Origin: Paenibacillus radicis (ex Xue et al. 2023)
GTDB lineage: Bacteria > Bacillota > Bacilli > Paenibacillales > NBRC-103111
Length of the DNA stretch: 64,000 nt
Assembly: GCF_024722015.1 (NCBI RefSeq)
Contig: NZ_JANQBD010000009.1
Span: forward strand, 186,001 to 250,000
Direction: 5' to 3'
Positions within the stretch are counted from its first letter, which is position 1. Every line of letters begins with the position of its first letter. Positions 1 to 9,290 of the stretch are shown here, one piece after another. A program made the translations under genes and the position numbers. The notes under the pieces were generated by a model. It made no database searches. It saw only the letters and a list, made by a program, of their open reading frames with translations, and was not told the origin of the DNA.

Positions 1-206
1 AAGCGATTGATAGAGCCATTAAAGCGGCAGAGGGCAGTGCTACATCCTTGGAGTTCTCCATTCATGCACAAACCAAGCAAATTATGGTGAAGGTACTGGA
101 GAAAGACACGGGAAGAGTGATTCGCGAAATTCCGCCGGAGAAGACTATGGATATGGTAGCAAATCTGTGGAAAATGGCTGGCATTCTTGTAGATGAAAAA
201 AGATAA
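1..206 (+). CDS. flaG: FlaG family flagellar protein, C-terminal part
   Basis: The reading frame is open from the left edge (first full codon at base 3) and stops with TAA at 204-206. About 67 residues are visible. The end of the protein contains the FlaG-type pattern of a beta strand with KQIMVKVLEK, then T-G-x-V-I-R-E-I-P-P-E and a final amphipathic helix ending GILVDEKR. FlaG proteins are small and are thought to affect flagellar filament length; they sit directly before fliD in many Bacillales. Here fliD begins 21 bases downstream, which fits one operon. The start lies outside the window. Identity rests on the REIPPE motif and the context. Confidence 0.85.
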   Translation, partial: AIDRAIKAAEGSATSLEFSIHAQTKQIMVKVLEKDTGRVIREIPPEKTMDMVANLWKMAGILVDEKR

Positions 207-227
207 AAGTCAGGTAGGTGAGCATTT

Positions 228-1736
228 ATGGTTATGCGTATTAGTGGATTGTCCAGCGGCTTCGATACGGATGGAACTGTAACTAAACTGATGCAGGCCA
301 AGCGAGTGCCCTTAGACAAGTTAGGCCAAAAGAAGCAAACCGTTGAATGGCAAAGGGATGCTTATCGGGAAATTAATACGAAGGTTACAGAGTTTCGTAA
401 CACTAAGCTTTTTAACTTCAAGGCGGAAAGCACCTTTAATGCCAAAACAGTTACCATAACAGGAAATACGGATGCAGTTACGGCAAAGGGAACGGCGAGT
501 GCGATAAACACCAATCTTTTGATTAAAGTTGATGGTCTGGCAGTTGCGGCATCCAAGGTTAGTGAAGATACAATTACGACAGATGGCTTCAACCCTACTG
601 CAACGTTAGCAAGTCAAAGTGCCAAATTTGTAAATTCCCCCGTAACAGGTAATTATTCGATAAAGATTAATGGAACGCAAATTTCTGTAGATTCTTCGAA
701 AGACTCTTTGAACGATGTTATTTCAAAAATAAACAAGAATACGAATGTAACCGCGTTTTATGACTCTGCTGAGAAAAAGATTTCTTTCATGTCTAACGCC
801 ACTGGGAAAACAAATGGAGCAGACGGTAAAGGGGATGTCATCACATTTGAAGGTAGCTTGCTTACTGATGTTTTCAAAGTCAACACAAACCAAGCTACTG
901 GTCGTATTGCGGGTGCCGATGCACAGGTTACAATTAATGGGCTAAGTACCACCCGTACCAGTAACGTATTCACCTTCAATGGTGTTGAAGTTACACTCAA
1001 AAAATCCGGAGGATCCGTTTCAACAATCAGCACCAAGCCGGACACAGACAAGATAGTGGAGTCGATCAAGAGCTTTATTTCCGATTACAATGATATCCTC
1101 AAAATCGTAAATGATAAGAGTACCGAAACTAAAAACTCGGATTACGCACCATTGACAGACGCACAGAAAGAAGCGCTCTCTGAGAAGCAAATTGAAAGCT
1201 GGGAAAACAAAGCTAAGGCCGGACTTCTACGTAATGATCCTATCCTTGCAAGCATAACCCGCACCTTGCGATCTAATATTTCGGCTATCGTTGATTCAGG
1301 ATCCAGTAAATATAACTCGCTAGCTTCCATTGGTATTGATACGGGTCAATATTTTGAAAACGGGAAGTTATATTTAAATAATGAGACCAAGCTCCGTGAA
1401 GCGATTGAGGCTAATCCAGAAGCGGTGAAAGCAATATTTACTGGAGATGCTACGGATGATAATCCAGCCAAAGCAGGGGTCGGTGAAAGATTATACAGCC
1501 AGTTAAATACTGGACTTACTTCGCTGACAACGAAAGCCGGTCTTGCTAATATTTCTTATGATGACAGTCTATTGTCGAAACAAATTTCACTTATAGCTAA
1601 AGACATGACAGTCATGCAAAAACGACTGGCTACTATTGAAGACAATTATTATAAGCAGTTTTCAGCTATGGAGACGGCTTTAGATAAATTGAACTCCCAA
1701 GGCTCACAATTGATAAGCCAAATGGCAGGTAAATAA
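228..1736 (+). CDS. fliD: Flagellar filament capping protein FliD (HAP2)
   Basis: A 502-residue protein. FliD forms the pentameric cap at the filament tip and helps newly exported flagellin fold into place outside the cell. The N-terminus (VMRISGLSSGFDTDGTVTKL) is the classic FliD_N start, and the C-terminal 250 residues hold the FliD_C domain (SFISDYNDILKIVNDKS, then SIGIDTG). The C-terminus is a heptad helix (MTVMQKRLATIEDNYYKQF), as expected for the coiled coil that contacts the filament. The middle is rich in Thr, Ser and Asn, as is usual for surface-exposed FliD regions. The start ATG at 228 has an AGGTGAG ribosome site 8 bases upstream. It lies between flaG and fliS. Confidence 0.97.
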   Translation: MVMRISGLSSGFDTDGTVTKLMQAKRVPLDKLGQKKQTVEWQRDAYREINTKVTEFRNTKLFNFKAESTFNAKTVTITGNTDAVTAKGTASAINTNLLIKVDGLAVAASKVSEDTITTDGFNPTATLASQSAKFVNSPVTGNYSIKINGTQISVDSSKDSLNDVISKINKNTNVTAFYDSAEKKISFMSNATGKTNGADGKGDVITFEGSLLTDVFKVNTNQATGRIAGADAQVTINGLSTTRTSNVFTFNGVEVTLKKSGGSVSTISTKPDTDKIVESIKSFISDYNDILKIVNDKSTETKNSDYAPLTDAQKEALSEKQIESWENKAKAGLLRNDPILASITRTLRSNISAIVDSGSSKYNSLASIGIDTGQYFENGKLYLNNETKLREAIEANPEAVKAIFTGDATDDNPAKAGVGERLYSQLNTGLTSLTTKAGLANISYDDSLLSKQISLIAKDMTVMQKRLATIEDNYYKQFSAMETALDKLNSQGSQLISQMAGK

Positions 1737-1758
1737 GGATGTAGAAGGAGGCCATCTA

Positions 1759-2160
1759 ATGATTAATAACCCACAGGCCAATAAGTATTTAGAAAATGCC
1801 ATCCAGACTGCTTCGCCGGCTCAATTATTAATCATGCTGTGCGATGGTGCTATCCGTTTTAGCAAGCTCGCTATCCAAGATATACAGAAGCAGCAGTACG
1901 TAGAAGCGAATTTGCATATAAACAAAGTTCAGGATATTATTAATGAATTTATCATCACACTTGATAACTCGTCTCCAGTGGCTGAAGGCTTATTAAGGCT
2001 ATATGATTATTTTCTCTACAGGTTGCTTCAAGCGAACACTAAGAAAGAAGTTGAACCTATAGAAGAGGTTATACAATACTTTGTAGAGTTAAAAGAAACG
2101 TGGATTCAAGCTGCGAAAGCTAGCAATGCGGTGCGCCCAACGGCAGGGACACAAGCATGA
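1759..2160 (+). CDS. fliS: Flagellin export chaperone FliS
   Basis: A 133-residue, mostly helical cytosolic protein. FliS binds the C-terminus of flagellin and prevents early polymerisation before export. The N-terminal pattern N-P-Q-A-N-K-Y-L-E-N-A-I-Q-T-A-S-P-A-Q-L is the diagnostic FliS signature, followed by LIMLCDGAIRFSKLA. A GAAGGAGG ribosome site lies just ahead of the ATG at 1759. The stop overlaps the next start in the sequence ATGA, so fliS and the fliT-like gene are probably translationally coupled. Confidence 0.97.
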   Translation: MINNPQANKYLENAIQTASPAQLLIMLCDGAIRFSKLAIQDIQKQQYVEANLHINKVQDIINEFIITLDNSSPVAEGLLRLYDYFLYRLLQANTKKEVEPIEEVIQYFVELKETWIQAAKASNAVRPTAGTQA

Positions 2161-2486
2161 GCAAGGCGGAAGGAATTCTGCTGCAGGTTGAAGCATTGAC
2201 TTACCAGATGGTTCAAAATCTGGAGTTTGCAGATTATCACGACTTATCTGAATTTGTTTTTGAGCGAGAAAGGCTTCTTGCGGAAATTAAAGAGGAGCCT
2301 CTAGCTGAATACGAGCCGAGAATCAACCAAATCCTTGACCAGGATAAACTGATAGGCGCTAGAATGATGGTGGTTAAGGAAGAAGCTCAGAAAGCGATTG
2401 ACAAGTTTCAAACTGCGGATAAATACAAACAGGCTTATGATAAGGACTATACACTGGATAGTGTTTTATTCAATAGAAGAAAGTAA
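2157..2486 (+). CDS. fliT: FliT-like flagellar protein
   Basis: A 109-residue, strongly charged and helical protein, without signal peptide or membrane segment. In Bacillales the gene after fliS encodes a FliT-like chaperone for the cap protein FliD. Sequence conservation in this family is low, so the call rests on position, size and the ATGA overlap with fliS (2157-2160). The C-terminal half is a long helix ending in SVLFNRRK. Function as a FliD chaperone is inferred from context and has not been shown here. Confidence 0.75.
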   Translation: MSKAEGILLQVEALTYQMVQNLEFADYHDLSEFVFERERLLAEIKEEPLAEYEPRINQILDQDKLIGARMMVVKEEAQKAIDKFQTADKYKQAYDKDYTLDSVLFNRRK

Positions 2487-2509
2487 TTAGTTGCGGAGGG
2501 TGAGGATAA

Positions 2510-2695
2510 ATGAGTTTTAATATTGGCGGAACGCCAGTCAAAGGTGTTGTGGTTAATGCTATTGAAATAGGTAAATCAAATGCAGAACAGGTGGTCAATC
2601 AGCAAATCAAAGAAGTGCTCAACGACCCCGCCAAAAATACTCGTACTATGCAGCAGCCGTCAGGCCTAAGTTCATTTATGGATATTAAAATCTAA
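2510..2695 (+). CDS. Small protein of unknown function at the end of the flagellar operon
   Basis: A 61-residue protein with a good ribosome site (GCGGAGGGTGAGG) before ATG 2510. It begins MSFNIGGTPVKGVVVNAIEI and contains a polar helix (NAEQVVNQQIKEVLND) and a C-terminus ending FMDIKI. There is no signal peptide or membrane segment. It lies 23 bases after the fliT-like gene and is followed by a good terminator, so it is the last gene of this operon. I do not recognise the family. Co-transcription suggests a link to flagella, but nothing in the sequence proves it. Confidence 0.75.
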   Translation: MSFNIGGTPVKGVVVNAIEIGKSNAEQVVNQQIKEVLNDPAKNTRTMQQPSGLSSFMDIKI

Positions 2696-2724
2696 GCTTC
2701 CCAATTAAACACTTACCAACAACA

Positions 2725-2752
2725 CCGTACAAACAGGTTTGTGCGGTTTTTT
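2725..2752 (+). terminator. Terminator of the flagellar operon
   Basis: A 9-bp stem CCGTACAAA / TTTGTGCGG (one G-U pair) with a 4-base loop is followed by TTTTTT. It lies 30 bases after the last flagellar-operon gene. Confidence 0.85.
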
Positions 2753-3093
2753 GTTGTGTCCATTATTGAAAATTATTACAACCTTTATTGGGAATACATT
2801 CTCAAAACCATCACTTATATCCCATCATTTTGTGCATAAGCCTTGTTTGCCCTGTGGACAATGTGGATAACTCTGTGCACAACTCTTTTGAAAACATCGA
2901 TGTAAGCTTGCTAGAAGGGCGTTTTTACCTGTGAATTAGTTATTAAGATGATGTTAATACTTGAATTTTCTAAATATTTGGCTAACAATGGGTGGAGATA
3001 ATTGACATTCTTAATTTGGGGATGATATATTCAAAATGTGGGCTCAGCCCTTATTCCAATTGATTTTATTTGATAATGAAGGGAATGTTTGGC
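2753..3093. other. Gene-free spacer with four DnaA-box-like 9-mers and the cold-shock gene leader
   Basis: No coding region is supported here. The stretch 2831-2882 carries four 9-mers that match or nearly match the DnaA box, all in the same orientation. On the minus strand they read TTATGCACA (2831-2839), TTGTCCACA (2853-2861), TTATCCACA (2862-2870, the perfect consensus) and TTGTGCACA (2874-2882). The remainder is AT-rich and ends in the cold-shock promoter at 3002-3031 and a leader of about 55 bases. Confidence 0.6.
3002..3031 (+). promoter_or_regulatory. SigA-type promoter of the cold-shock gene
   Basis: TTGACA at 3002-3007, an 18-base spacer, and TATATT at 3026-3031 preceded by TGA (extended -10). 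It predicts transcription starting near 3038 and a leader of about 55 bases before the start codon. Confidence 0.7.
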
Positions 3094-3291
3094 ATGCAAG
3101 GTAAAGTGAAATGGTTCAACGCAGAAAAGGGTTACGGTTTCATTGAGCGCGAAGACGGAGGGGATGTATTTGTACATTTCTCTGCGATTCAAACAGAAGG
3201 CTTCAAGACATTGGAAGAAGGTCAGTCCGTTGAGTTTGATATCGTAGAAGGCGCACGCGGACCGCAAGCTGCTAACGTTACCAAATTATAA
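3094..3291 (+). CDS. cspB: Cold-shock protein, CspA/CspB family
   Basis: A 65-residue OB-fold nucleic-acid chaperone that binds single-stranded RNA and DNA. Both RNA-binding motifs are present: RNP1-like KGYGFIE and RNP2-like VFVHFSAI. The protein starts [13 protein letters not shown] and ends [10 protein letters not shown], as usual for Firmicute Csp proteins. Upstream in-frame ATG codons (3076, 3085) and a TTG at 3070 exist. ATG 3094 is preferred because it gives the family's usual N-terminus and has AAGGGA at 3079-3084. It is monocistronic, between its own promoter and a strong terminator. Confidence 0.96.
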   Translation: MQGKVKWFNAEKGYGFIEREDGGDVFVHFSAIQTEGFKTLEEGQSVEFDIVEGARGPQAANVTKL

Positions 3292-3349
3292 TTATTCGGT
3301 AATTTCGGCAATATTTTGCCCTAATGGTATAGAAGCTTGAACGCTACAG

Positions 3350-3379
3350 CACCCTGGTTTTTCCGGGGTGATTTTTTTT
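3350..3379 (+). terminator. Terminator of the cold-shock gene
   Basis: An 8-bp stem CACCCTGG / CCGGGGTG with a T-rich loop, followed by a run of eight T. Confidence 0.9.
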
Positions 3380-3433
3380 GTTCACTAAATTGATAGAAAA
3401 TTCTGAAATATGACAAAAAATAATAGAGGATTT

Positions 3434-3462
3434 TTGAAGGTGGTTGGGGAATATAGTATACT
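3434..3462 (+). promoter_or_regulatory. SigA-type promoter of hpf
   Basis: TTGAAG at 3434-3439, a 17-base spacer, and TATACT at 3457-3462. It predicts a leader of about 20 bases before the hpf start codon. In Bacillus the orthologue also has general-stress and SigH promoters; none was clear here. Confidence 0.6.
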
Positions 3463-3488
3463 AGGTACATGAAAGGAGGAGAAGTACA

Positions 3489-4031
3489 ATGAAATTCAAC
3501 ATTCGCGGAGAAAATATCGAGGTTACAGAGGCATTAAGAGACTATGTTGAGAAAAAGCTGACTAAGCTGGAAAGGTACTTTGAAGCTCCCCCCACTTCTG
3601 AAGTGTATGTAACGTTAAGCGTGATTAAAGGAATGCAAACCGTCGAGGTGACGATTCCATTAACAGGAGTCATGCTCCGCGCGGAAGAGAAGAATAATGA
3701 TATGTATGCATCAATTGATCTGGTATGCGACAAACTAGAGAGGCAGATAAGGAAGCACAAGACCAAGGTAAATCGGAAGATACGCCAAGAAGGCGGTATT
3801 CGTGATATATTGAAAGTGGACACCCCCGTCCAATTTGAAGAAGATGATGATTATGAACTGGTAAGAACCAAGAGCTTCACACTCAAACCAATGGACATTG
3901 AAGAAGCGATTCTGCAGATGAACATGGTGGGACACAGCTTCTTCGTATTTTCGAATATGTTGACGGAGCAGGTTAATGTGGTTTACAAACGACAAGACGG
4001 CAAATACGGCCTTATAGAACCCGCCAAATAA
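3489..4031 (+). CDS. hpf: Ribosome hibernation-promoting factor, long form (HPF/YvyD)
   Basis: A 180-residue protein of the long-HPF type. The N-terminal S30AE domain (residues about 1-100, MKFNIRGENIEVTEALRDYVEKKL) binds the decoding centre of the 30S subunit. The C-terminal dimerisation domain (about 120-180, VRTKSFTLKPMDIEEAILQMNM) joins two ribosomes into an inactive 100S dimer. The length matches the family. The ATG at 3489 has AAAGGAGGAG just upstream. It lies directly before secA, the usual order in Bacillales, with a hairpin between them. Confidence 0.96.
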   Translation: MKFNIRGENIEVTEALRDYVEKKLTKLERYFEAPPTSEVYVTLSVIKGMQTVEVTIPLTGVMLRAEEKNNDMYASIDLVCDKLERQIRKHKTKVNRKIRQEGGIRDILKVDTPVQFEEDDDYELVRTKSFTLKPMDIEEAILQMNMVGHSFFVFSNMLTEQVNVVYKRQDGKYGLIEPAK

Positions 4032-4043
4032 ATTAGGACATAC

Positions 4044-4073
4044 AGGAGCTTGCCTAACCGGCGGCTCCTTTTT
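4044..4073 (+). terminator. Terminator between hpf and secA
   Basis: A stem AGGAGC / GCTCCT with a 14-base loop that can itself pair (GCC / GGC), followed by TTTTTA. It is modest and some read-through into secA is possible. Confidence 0.55.
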
Positions 4074-4192
4074 AGGTATAAAGGAAGGCAAATGGCAGAA
4101 AGATATAGCAGACAGCATCACAGTTCTTGCGACTCTTGTCGCAAACTGCTACAATTTAAGGCAAACCGTTCTTATAAAAGGGAGATGAGCCC

Positions 4193-6700
4193 ATGTTAGG
4201 ACTCGTTAAGAAAATATTCGGAGATTCCAACGAGCGTGAAATAAAGCGCTTGATGAGAACCGTCGAAGCTATCAATGAGCTGGAGTCGTCCGTTACGGGG
4301 TTATCGGATGAAGAGCTTCGTAACAAAACTGTGGAGTTTCGCGAGCGTTTAGAGAAGGATGAGACGCTGGATGATCTGCTGCCAGAAGCATTTGCAGTAG
4401 TGCGTGAAGCCTCCAAGCGGGTATTGGGTAAGCGGCATTATGATGTACAGCTGGTCGGCGGTATGGTGCTTCATGAAGGCCGAATCGCTGAGATGAGAAC
4501 CGGTGAAGGGAAGACTTTGGTCGGAACTCTGCCAGTCTATTTAAACGCGTTGTTAGGCAAAGGGGTACATGTAGTTACAGTCAATGACTACTTGGCCCAA
4601 CGGGATAGCGCGGAGATGGGAAGAATCTATGAGTTCCTGGGCATGACTGTAGGCGTTAACTTGAATAACTTGGAGCATCCTCAGAAGCAGGCGGCTTATT
4701 CTTGTGATATTACTTACGGAACCAATAACGAATTCGGATTCGATTATTTGCGCGACAACATGGTTATGTATAAAGAGCAAATGGTGCAGCGTCCATTGTA
4801 TTTCGCGGTCATAGATGAGGTGGACTCCATCTTGGTCGATGAAGCGAGAACACCGCTCATTATTTCGGGACAAGCCGCCAAATCAACAGATATGTATTAT
4901 CAGGCGGATCGTTTCGTGAGCCGGTTGAAGGATGAAGAAGATTACACCATCGATATCAAAATGAGGTCTACCACGTTAACTGAAGCGGGTGTTACGAAAG
5001 CCGAGGAAGCATTCGGCATCGAGAACTTGTTCGACCATGCTAATGTGACGATAAACCATCATATTACACAGGCTCTAAAAGCTCATGTTATTATGAAACG
5101 CGATGTGGACTATGTTGTTCAAGACGAAGAAGTTGTCATTGTAGACGAGTTTACAGGACGTCTGATGACGGGTCGCCGTTACAGCGAAGGCTTGCACCAA
5201 GCTATTGAAGCGAAAGAGCGTTTGCAGGTACAGAATGAATCCATGACGCTCGCAACGATCACGTTCCAGAACTACTTCCGGATGTATCGTAAGCTTTCCG
5301 GTATGACGGGTACAGCGAAGACGGAAGAAGAAGAGTTCAAGAAGATCTACGGGCTTGAGGTTATCGTTGTACCTACGAATCGCCCAATGATTCGTCAAGA
5401 CAACCCGGATATCGTTTATAAATCGGTCAACAGCAAATTCCGCTCGGTAGTGGAGGAGATTGTAAAACGGCATCAGAATAATCAGCCGGTGCTGGTAGGT
5501 ACAGTATCCATTGAGAATTCCGAGCGTTTATCTGAAATGCTGAAGCGTAAAGGTGTACAGCATAAAGTGTTGAATGCCAAGTACCATGCGGAAGAGGCAG
5601 AAATTGTCTCACGTGCAGGTCAGCCAGGCGCAGTGACGATTGCTACGAATATGGCGGGCCGCGGTACGGATATTGTTCTGGGTGAAGGTGTACATGATGC
5701 TGGCGGGCTGCATATTATAGGTACGGAGCGGCATGAAAGCCGCCGGATCGATAATCAGCTGCGCGGTCGTGCAGGCCGTCAAGGAGATCCGGGATCCTCA
5801 CAGTTCTATCTGTCGATGGAAGATGAATTGATGCGCCGTTTCGGTGCCGAGAATATCATGGGCATGATGGACCGTCTGGGCTTCGAGGAAGATCAACCCA
5901 TTGAGAGCAAGCTGATCTCGAAAGCCGTTGAGTCGGCACAGAAGCGTGTGGAAGGCAATAACTTTGATGTACGTAAAGTTGTTCTCCAGTATGATGATGT
6001 GATGAACCAGCAGCGTGAAATTATTTATAAGCAGCGTCGTGAGGTTATGGAATCCGAAAATATCCGTGATATTACACTGGGCATGATAATGCCTGTAGTA
6101 GAACGGATTGTCGAAGCGCATTGCCCGGCAGATTTAGTACCGGAAGAATGGGATTTGCAGGCGATTATTGATTATGCTAACGGAACATTCCTTCATGAAG
6201 GGCAGTTAACCGCAGATGAGCTGTGGGGCAAGGAAAAGGAAGAAATCGTCCAGCAGATCAAAGATCTTGTAATGCGTACGTATGAAGAGCGGGAGCAAGC
6301 AATCAGCGAAGAATTTATGCGTGAGTTCGAGAAGGTTGTCGTGCTTCGTGCGGTTGACTCCAAATGGATGGATCATATCGATGCGATGGACCAGCTTCGC
6401 CAAGGAATTCATTTGCGCGCTTACGGCGGTACCGATCCTTTGAGGGAATATCAGTTTGAGGGCTTCGAGATGTTCCAGGAAATGATTCAAAGCATCCAAG
6501 AGGAAGTTGCTACGTATATTATGAAAGCTCACGTAGAAGCGAATCTGGAGCGTCAGCCGGTGATTGAAGCTGATATGACTGTCACTGATGGTGAGCCAGC
6601 TCCCAAAAAACCGGTTGTAAATGAAGACCGAATCGGACGCAACGATTTATGTCCATGCGGTAGCGGCAAGAAATACAAGCAATGTCATGGTGAAGCTTAA
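4193..6700 (+). CDS. secA: Preprotein translocase ATPase SecA
   Basis: An 835-residue protein, normal length for Firmicutes. SecA is the ATP-driven motor that pushes preproteins through SecYEG. Visible elements include Walker A RTGEGKT (about residues 102-108) and the Walker B/DEAD-like [19 protein letters not shown] (about 205). The NBD2 signature MAGRGTDI and [13 protein letters not shown] are present. The C-terminal SEC-C zinc motif reads [13 protein letters not shown] at the very end and binds zinc and SecB or phospholipid. The start ATG 4193 has AAAGGGAG upstream. prfB follows. Confidence 0.98.
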   Translation: MLGLVKKIFGDSNEREIKRLMRTVEAINELESSVTGLSDEELRNKTVEFRERLEKDETLDDLLPEAFAVVREASKRVLGKRHYDVQLVGGMVLHEGRIAEMRTGEGKTLVGTLPVYLNALLGKGVHVVTVNDYLAQRDSAEMGRIYEFLGMTVGVNLNNLEHPQKQAAYSCDITYGTNNEFGFDYLRDNMVMYKEQMVQRPLYFAVIDEVDSILVDEARTPLIISGQAAKSTDMYYQADRFVSRLKDEEDYTIDIKMRSTTLTEAGVTKAEEAFGIENLFDHANVTINHHITQALKAHVIMKRDVDYVVQDEEVVIVDEFTGRLMTGRRYSEGLHQAIEAKERLQVQNESMTLATITFQNYFRMYRKLSGMTGTAKTEEEEFKKIYGLEVIVVPTNRPMIRQDNPDIVYKSVNSKFRSVVEEIVKRHQNNQPVLVGTVSIENSERLSEMLKRKGVQHKVLNAKYHAEEAEIVSRAGQPGAVTIATNMAGRGTDIVLGEGVHDAGGLHIIGTERHESRRIDNQLRGRAGRQGDPGSSQFYLSMEDELMRRFGAENIMGMMDRLGFEEDQPIESKLISKAVESAQKRVEGNNFDVRKVVLQYDDVMNQQREIIYKQRREVMESENIRDITLGMIMPVVERIVEAHCPADLVPEEWDLQAIIDYANGTFLHEGQLTADELWGKEKEEIVQQIKDLVMRTYEEREQAISEEFMREFEKVVVLRAVDSKWMDHIDAMDQLRQGIHLRAYGGTDPLREYQFEGFEMFQEMIQSIQEEVATYIMKAHVEANLERQPVIEADMTVTDGEPAPKKPVVNEDRIGRNDLCPCGSGKKYKQCHGEA

Positions 6701-6815
6701 GCAAGATCATGTATTGTATGAGGTCTGGAGGGTAGCCGGTGAAGTGTTGCCGGCCCCTTTTCGTATAACCGGAAAGTATAATTGCAATCTTGTGAATAAT
6801 TAGGGAGTGGTCGGA

Positions 6816-7935
6816 ATGTTGGATCCGGATGTGAAGCATGATTTACGAGAAACGGCTAAACGGTTAGCTGAGCTTAGGGGGTCTCTTTGACTTAGATCTG
6901 AAGCTGGAGCAAATCGCTAACTTTGAGGAAAAGATGGCGGCGCCGGATTTCTGGGATGACAATGAGGAAGCGCAAAAGGTCATCGCAGATATGAACGCTG
7001 TCAAAGGCGGTGTCGATCAAATTCAGGCGTTCTCGGCAGAATACGAGGATTTGGAGATGATGGCCGAGCTTGTTCAGGAGGAATTCGATGACAGTATGGC
7101 CGCGGACATTAAGCAGGGCATTAAAGCCCTGGTGGCTAAGCTTGAAAACTTCGAGCTGCAGCTGCTGCTTAGTCAGCCTTATGACAAGCTCAATGCGATC
7201 CTTGAGCTGCATCCGGGAGCGGGCGGTACCGAGTCGCAGGACTGGGCGGAGATGCTGCTTCGTATGTATCGGAGATGGGCGGAGAAGCGAGACTTCAAAG
7301 TCGAGGTGCTCGACTATTTGCCGGGTGACGAAGCAGGCGTGAAAAGTGTGACGCTGCTAATCAAGGGGTACAACGCCTACGGTTATCTGAAGGCTGAGAA
7401 GGGCGTGCACCGATTGGTGCGCATATCCCCCTTCGATGCATCGGGTCGCCGCCACACCTCCTTCGTATCCTGCGATATCATGCCCGAAATCGATGATGAC
7501 GTGGAAGTGGATATTCGTACGGAGGATTTGAAGGTAGATACTTATCGAGCAAGCGGCGCCGGCGGACAGCACATCAATACCACGGACTCTGCGGTACGGA
7601 TTACACATATGCCAACAGGAGTTGTCGTAAGTTGTCAGACCGAGCGCTCGCAGATCAAAAACCGTGAACGTGCCATGAAGATGCTTCGTTCCAAGCTTTA
7701 CGAGAGGAAGATCGAAGAGAACCTGAAACATCTTGCCGAGATACGCGGCGAGGTATCGGATATCGCATGGGGCAGCCAAATACGCTCCTACGTGTTCCAT
7801 CCGTACAGCATGGTTAAGGATCACCGGACTTTAGCAGAAACCGGGAATGTTGGTGCTGTAATGGACGGCGATTTGGATACATTCATCGATGCTTATTTGA
7901 GGCAGCAAATCAAACCCGAATCTTCGGAATCCTAG
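6816..7935 (+). CDS. prfB: Peptide chain release factor 2, with programmed +1 frameshift
   Basis: RF2 releases peptides at UGA and UAA. Translation starts at ATG 6816 (AGGGAG upstream), runs 24 codons and meets TGA at 6888-6890. The bases before it read AGG-GGG-TCT-CTT-TGA-C, the canonical RF2 autoregulatory site. The internal Shine-Dalgarno AGGGGG and slippery CTT-T move the ribosome +1, so T 6888 is skipped and translation resumes with GAC at 6889. The joined protein is 372 residues. It has the stop-recognition SPF motif ([12 protein letters not shown]) and catalytic GGQ at about residues 249-251. The coding sequence is therefore 6816-6887 joined to 6889-7935. It follows secA, as usual. Confidence 0.97.
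6874..6890 (+). promoter_or_regulatory. Programmed +1 frameshift site of prfB
   Basis: AGGGGGTCTCTTTGAC carries an internal Shine-Dalgarno three bases before CTT, followed by the in-frame UGA. Low RF2 slows termination at UGA and favours the shift, so RF2 controls its own synthesis. This is the well-known arrangement from E. coli and most bacteria. Confidence 0.97.
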
Positions 7936-8198
7936 TTATACGGCACGTTTTATTGAATAGACAAACTCGCTCTTTCCTTGAATGGACGGCGCAATCGTTT
8001 ATCCTCAGTTCATAATTTTAGTCTTTCAAGCAAATCCTACATGTAATGTCTAAACACATACCGCTAATCATAGGAATAGAGGGATAAGCCTCTGTAACTT
8101 GCAGCGCGCTATGTGTACGGGGCATCCGCATGTGGGATTTTTTTCGTGCAAGCTATTATGTACTGTACTGGGTATAAACGAAGGGGAGCGAGCCGCCT

Positions 8199-9086
8199 GT
8201 GAACGGTAAAAAGAAGCGAAACCAAAGCTTGAACCAGAATCACCGCACTCATTGGTACAGTGAATATATATTGCTGTTGCTTGGATCTTTGTTAATTGCA
8301 ACAAGCTTTAATATGTTTCTAAATCCGAACAAGATTGCTTCCGGAGGGACTACAGGAATAAGTATCATAATCCGACAATTATTCGGGATAGAGCCGGCAC
8401 TTACACAATGGGCCCTTAATATCCCTTTATTTTTAGTCGGTTTGTGGCTGCTCGGACGAAAATTCGGAGCAAAGACGGCAGTCGGATCCGTATTACTTCC
8501 GTTATTGGTTTTGCTTACTAGAGGGCTCCCCTCTTTAACAGACAATTTATTGCTGGCGAGTATTTATGGAGGTATTTTGATTGGAATCGGGCTCGGACTT
8601 GTTTTTCGGGGAAAAGGCTCAACAGGCGGACTAGACTTGGCTGCACAACTGGTGCATAGGTTTACGGGTATGAGCTTGGGGTTAGCTGTGGCCATGCTGG
8701 ACGGAATGGTTATTTTGGCCGCGGGAATAGTTTTGTCACCTGAGAAAGCGTTATATGCGCTGATTGGTCTGTTCGTAACGAGTAAAACGATCAATGTCGT
8801 GCAAATTGGGTTCAACTATTCGAAGGTTGCTTTTATTATCTCGGGGCAGGCGGAAGTTATTAAGCAAGTCATTCTAACTGAGCTGGATCGAGGGGTAACT
8901 ATGCTGCAGGCGACAGGCGGATATACGGGAGAAGCTAGAATGGTGCTGATGGTTGTCGTTGGGCAGACAGAGGTAAGTCGGTTGAAAGAGCTGGTGAAGG
9001 CGACGGATCCGGGAGCTTTTGTCATTTTGAGCGATACGAATGAGGTGCTAGGGGAAGGCTTTAAAATTCACGGTCAAATAACATAA
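8199..9086 (+). CDS. YitT family membrane protein (DUF161/DUF2179)
   Basis: A 295-residue integral membrane protein. The N-terminal 200 residues contain five to six hydrophobic segments with the family motifs NPNKIASGGTTGISIII and FRGKGSTGGLDLAAQ. The C-terminal 80 residues form the soluble DUF2179 domain (RGVTMLQATGGYTGE, VSRLKELVKATDPGAFV). The start is GTG 8199 with AAGGGGAGCG upstream. Molecular function is not established for most members; some Bacillus relatives affect spore or membrane properties. It appears to be a single gene, with AT-rich spacers on both sides. Confidence 0.92.
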   Translation: MNGKKKRNQSLNQNHRTHWYSEYILLLLGSLLIATSFNMFLNPNKIASGGTTGISIIIRQLFGIEPALTQWALNIPLFLVGLWLLGRKFGAKTAVGSVLLPLLVLLTRGLPSLTDNLLLASIYGGILIGIGLGLVFRGKGSTGGLDLAAQLVHRFTGMSLGLAVAMLDGMVILAAGIVLSPEKALYALIGLFVTSKTINVVQIGFNYSKVAFIISGQAEVIKQVILTELDRGVTMLQATGGYTGEARMVLMVVVGQTEVSRLKELVKATDPGAFVILSDTNEVLGEGFKIHGQIT

Positions 9087-9290
9087 AAAATCTACACTTC
9101 ATTACTTGGCACTAATGGTCTATATAAAAACAAGTGGGTTTCATGTAGAATTATGAGTGTTTTAGTGCTTTATTATCATAATTTAGTCAAAAATATGTCA
9201 AATTTCACAGAATTATAGTTTTTTTATGTAGTATGATAGTACTTAGTATGGTTATATGTTTTTGTTGATTTGTTAAAGGAGCAGTAGAAT

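Noticed and set aside
6621-6803. A 60-residue frame across the secA-prfB junction
   Set aside because: It lies in another frame over the secA end, without ribosome site, and only reflects missing stops.
9087-9290. Search for a riboswitch or T-box before the phosphatase gene
   Set aside because: The 204-base spacer is AT-rich with no convincing aptamer or T-box sequence.
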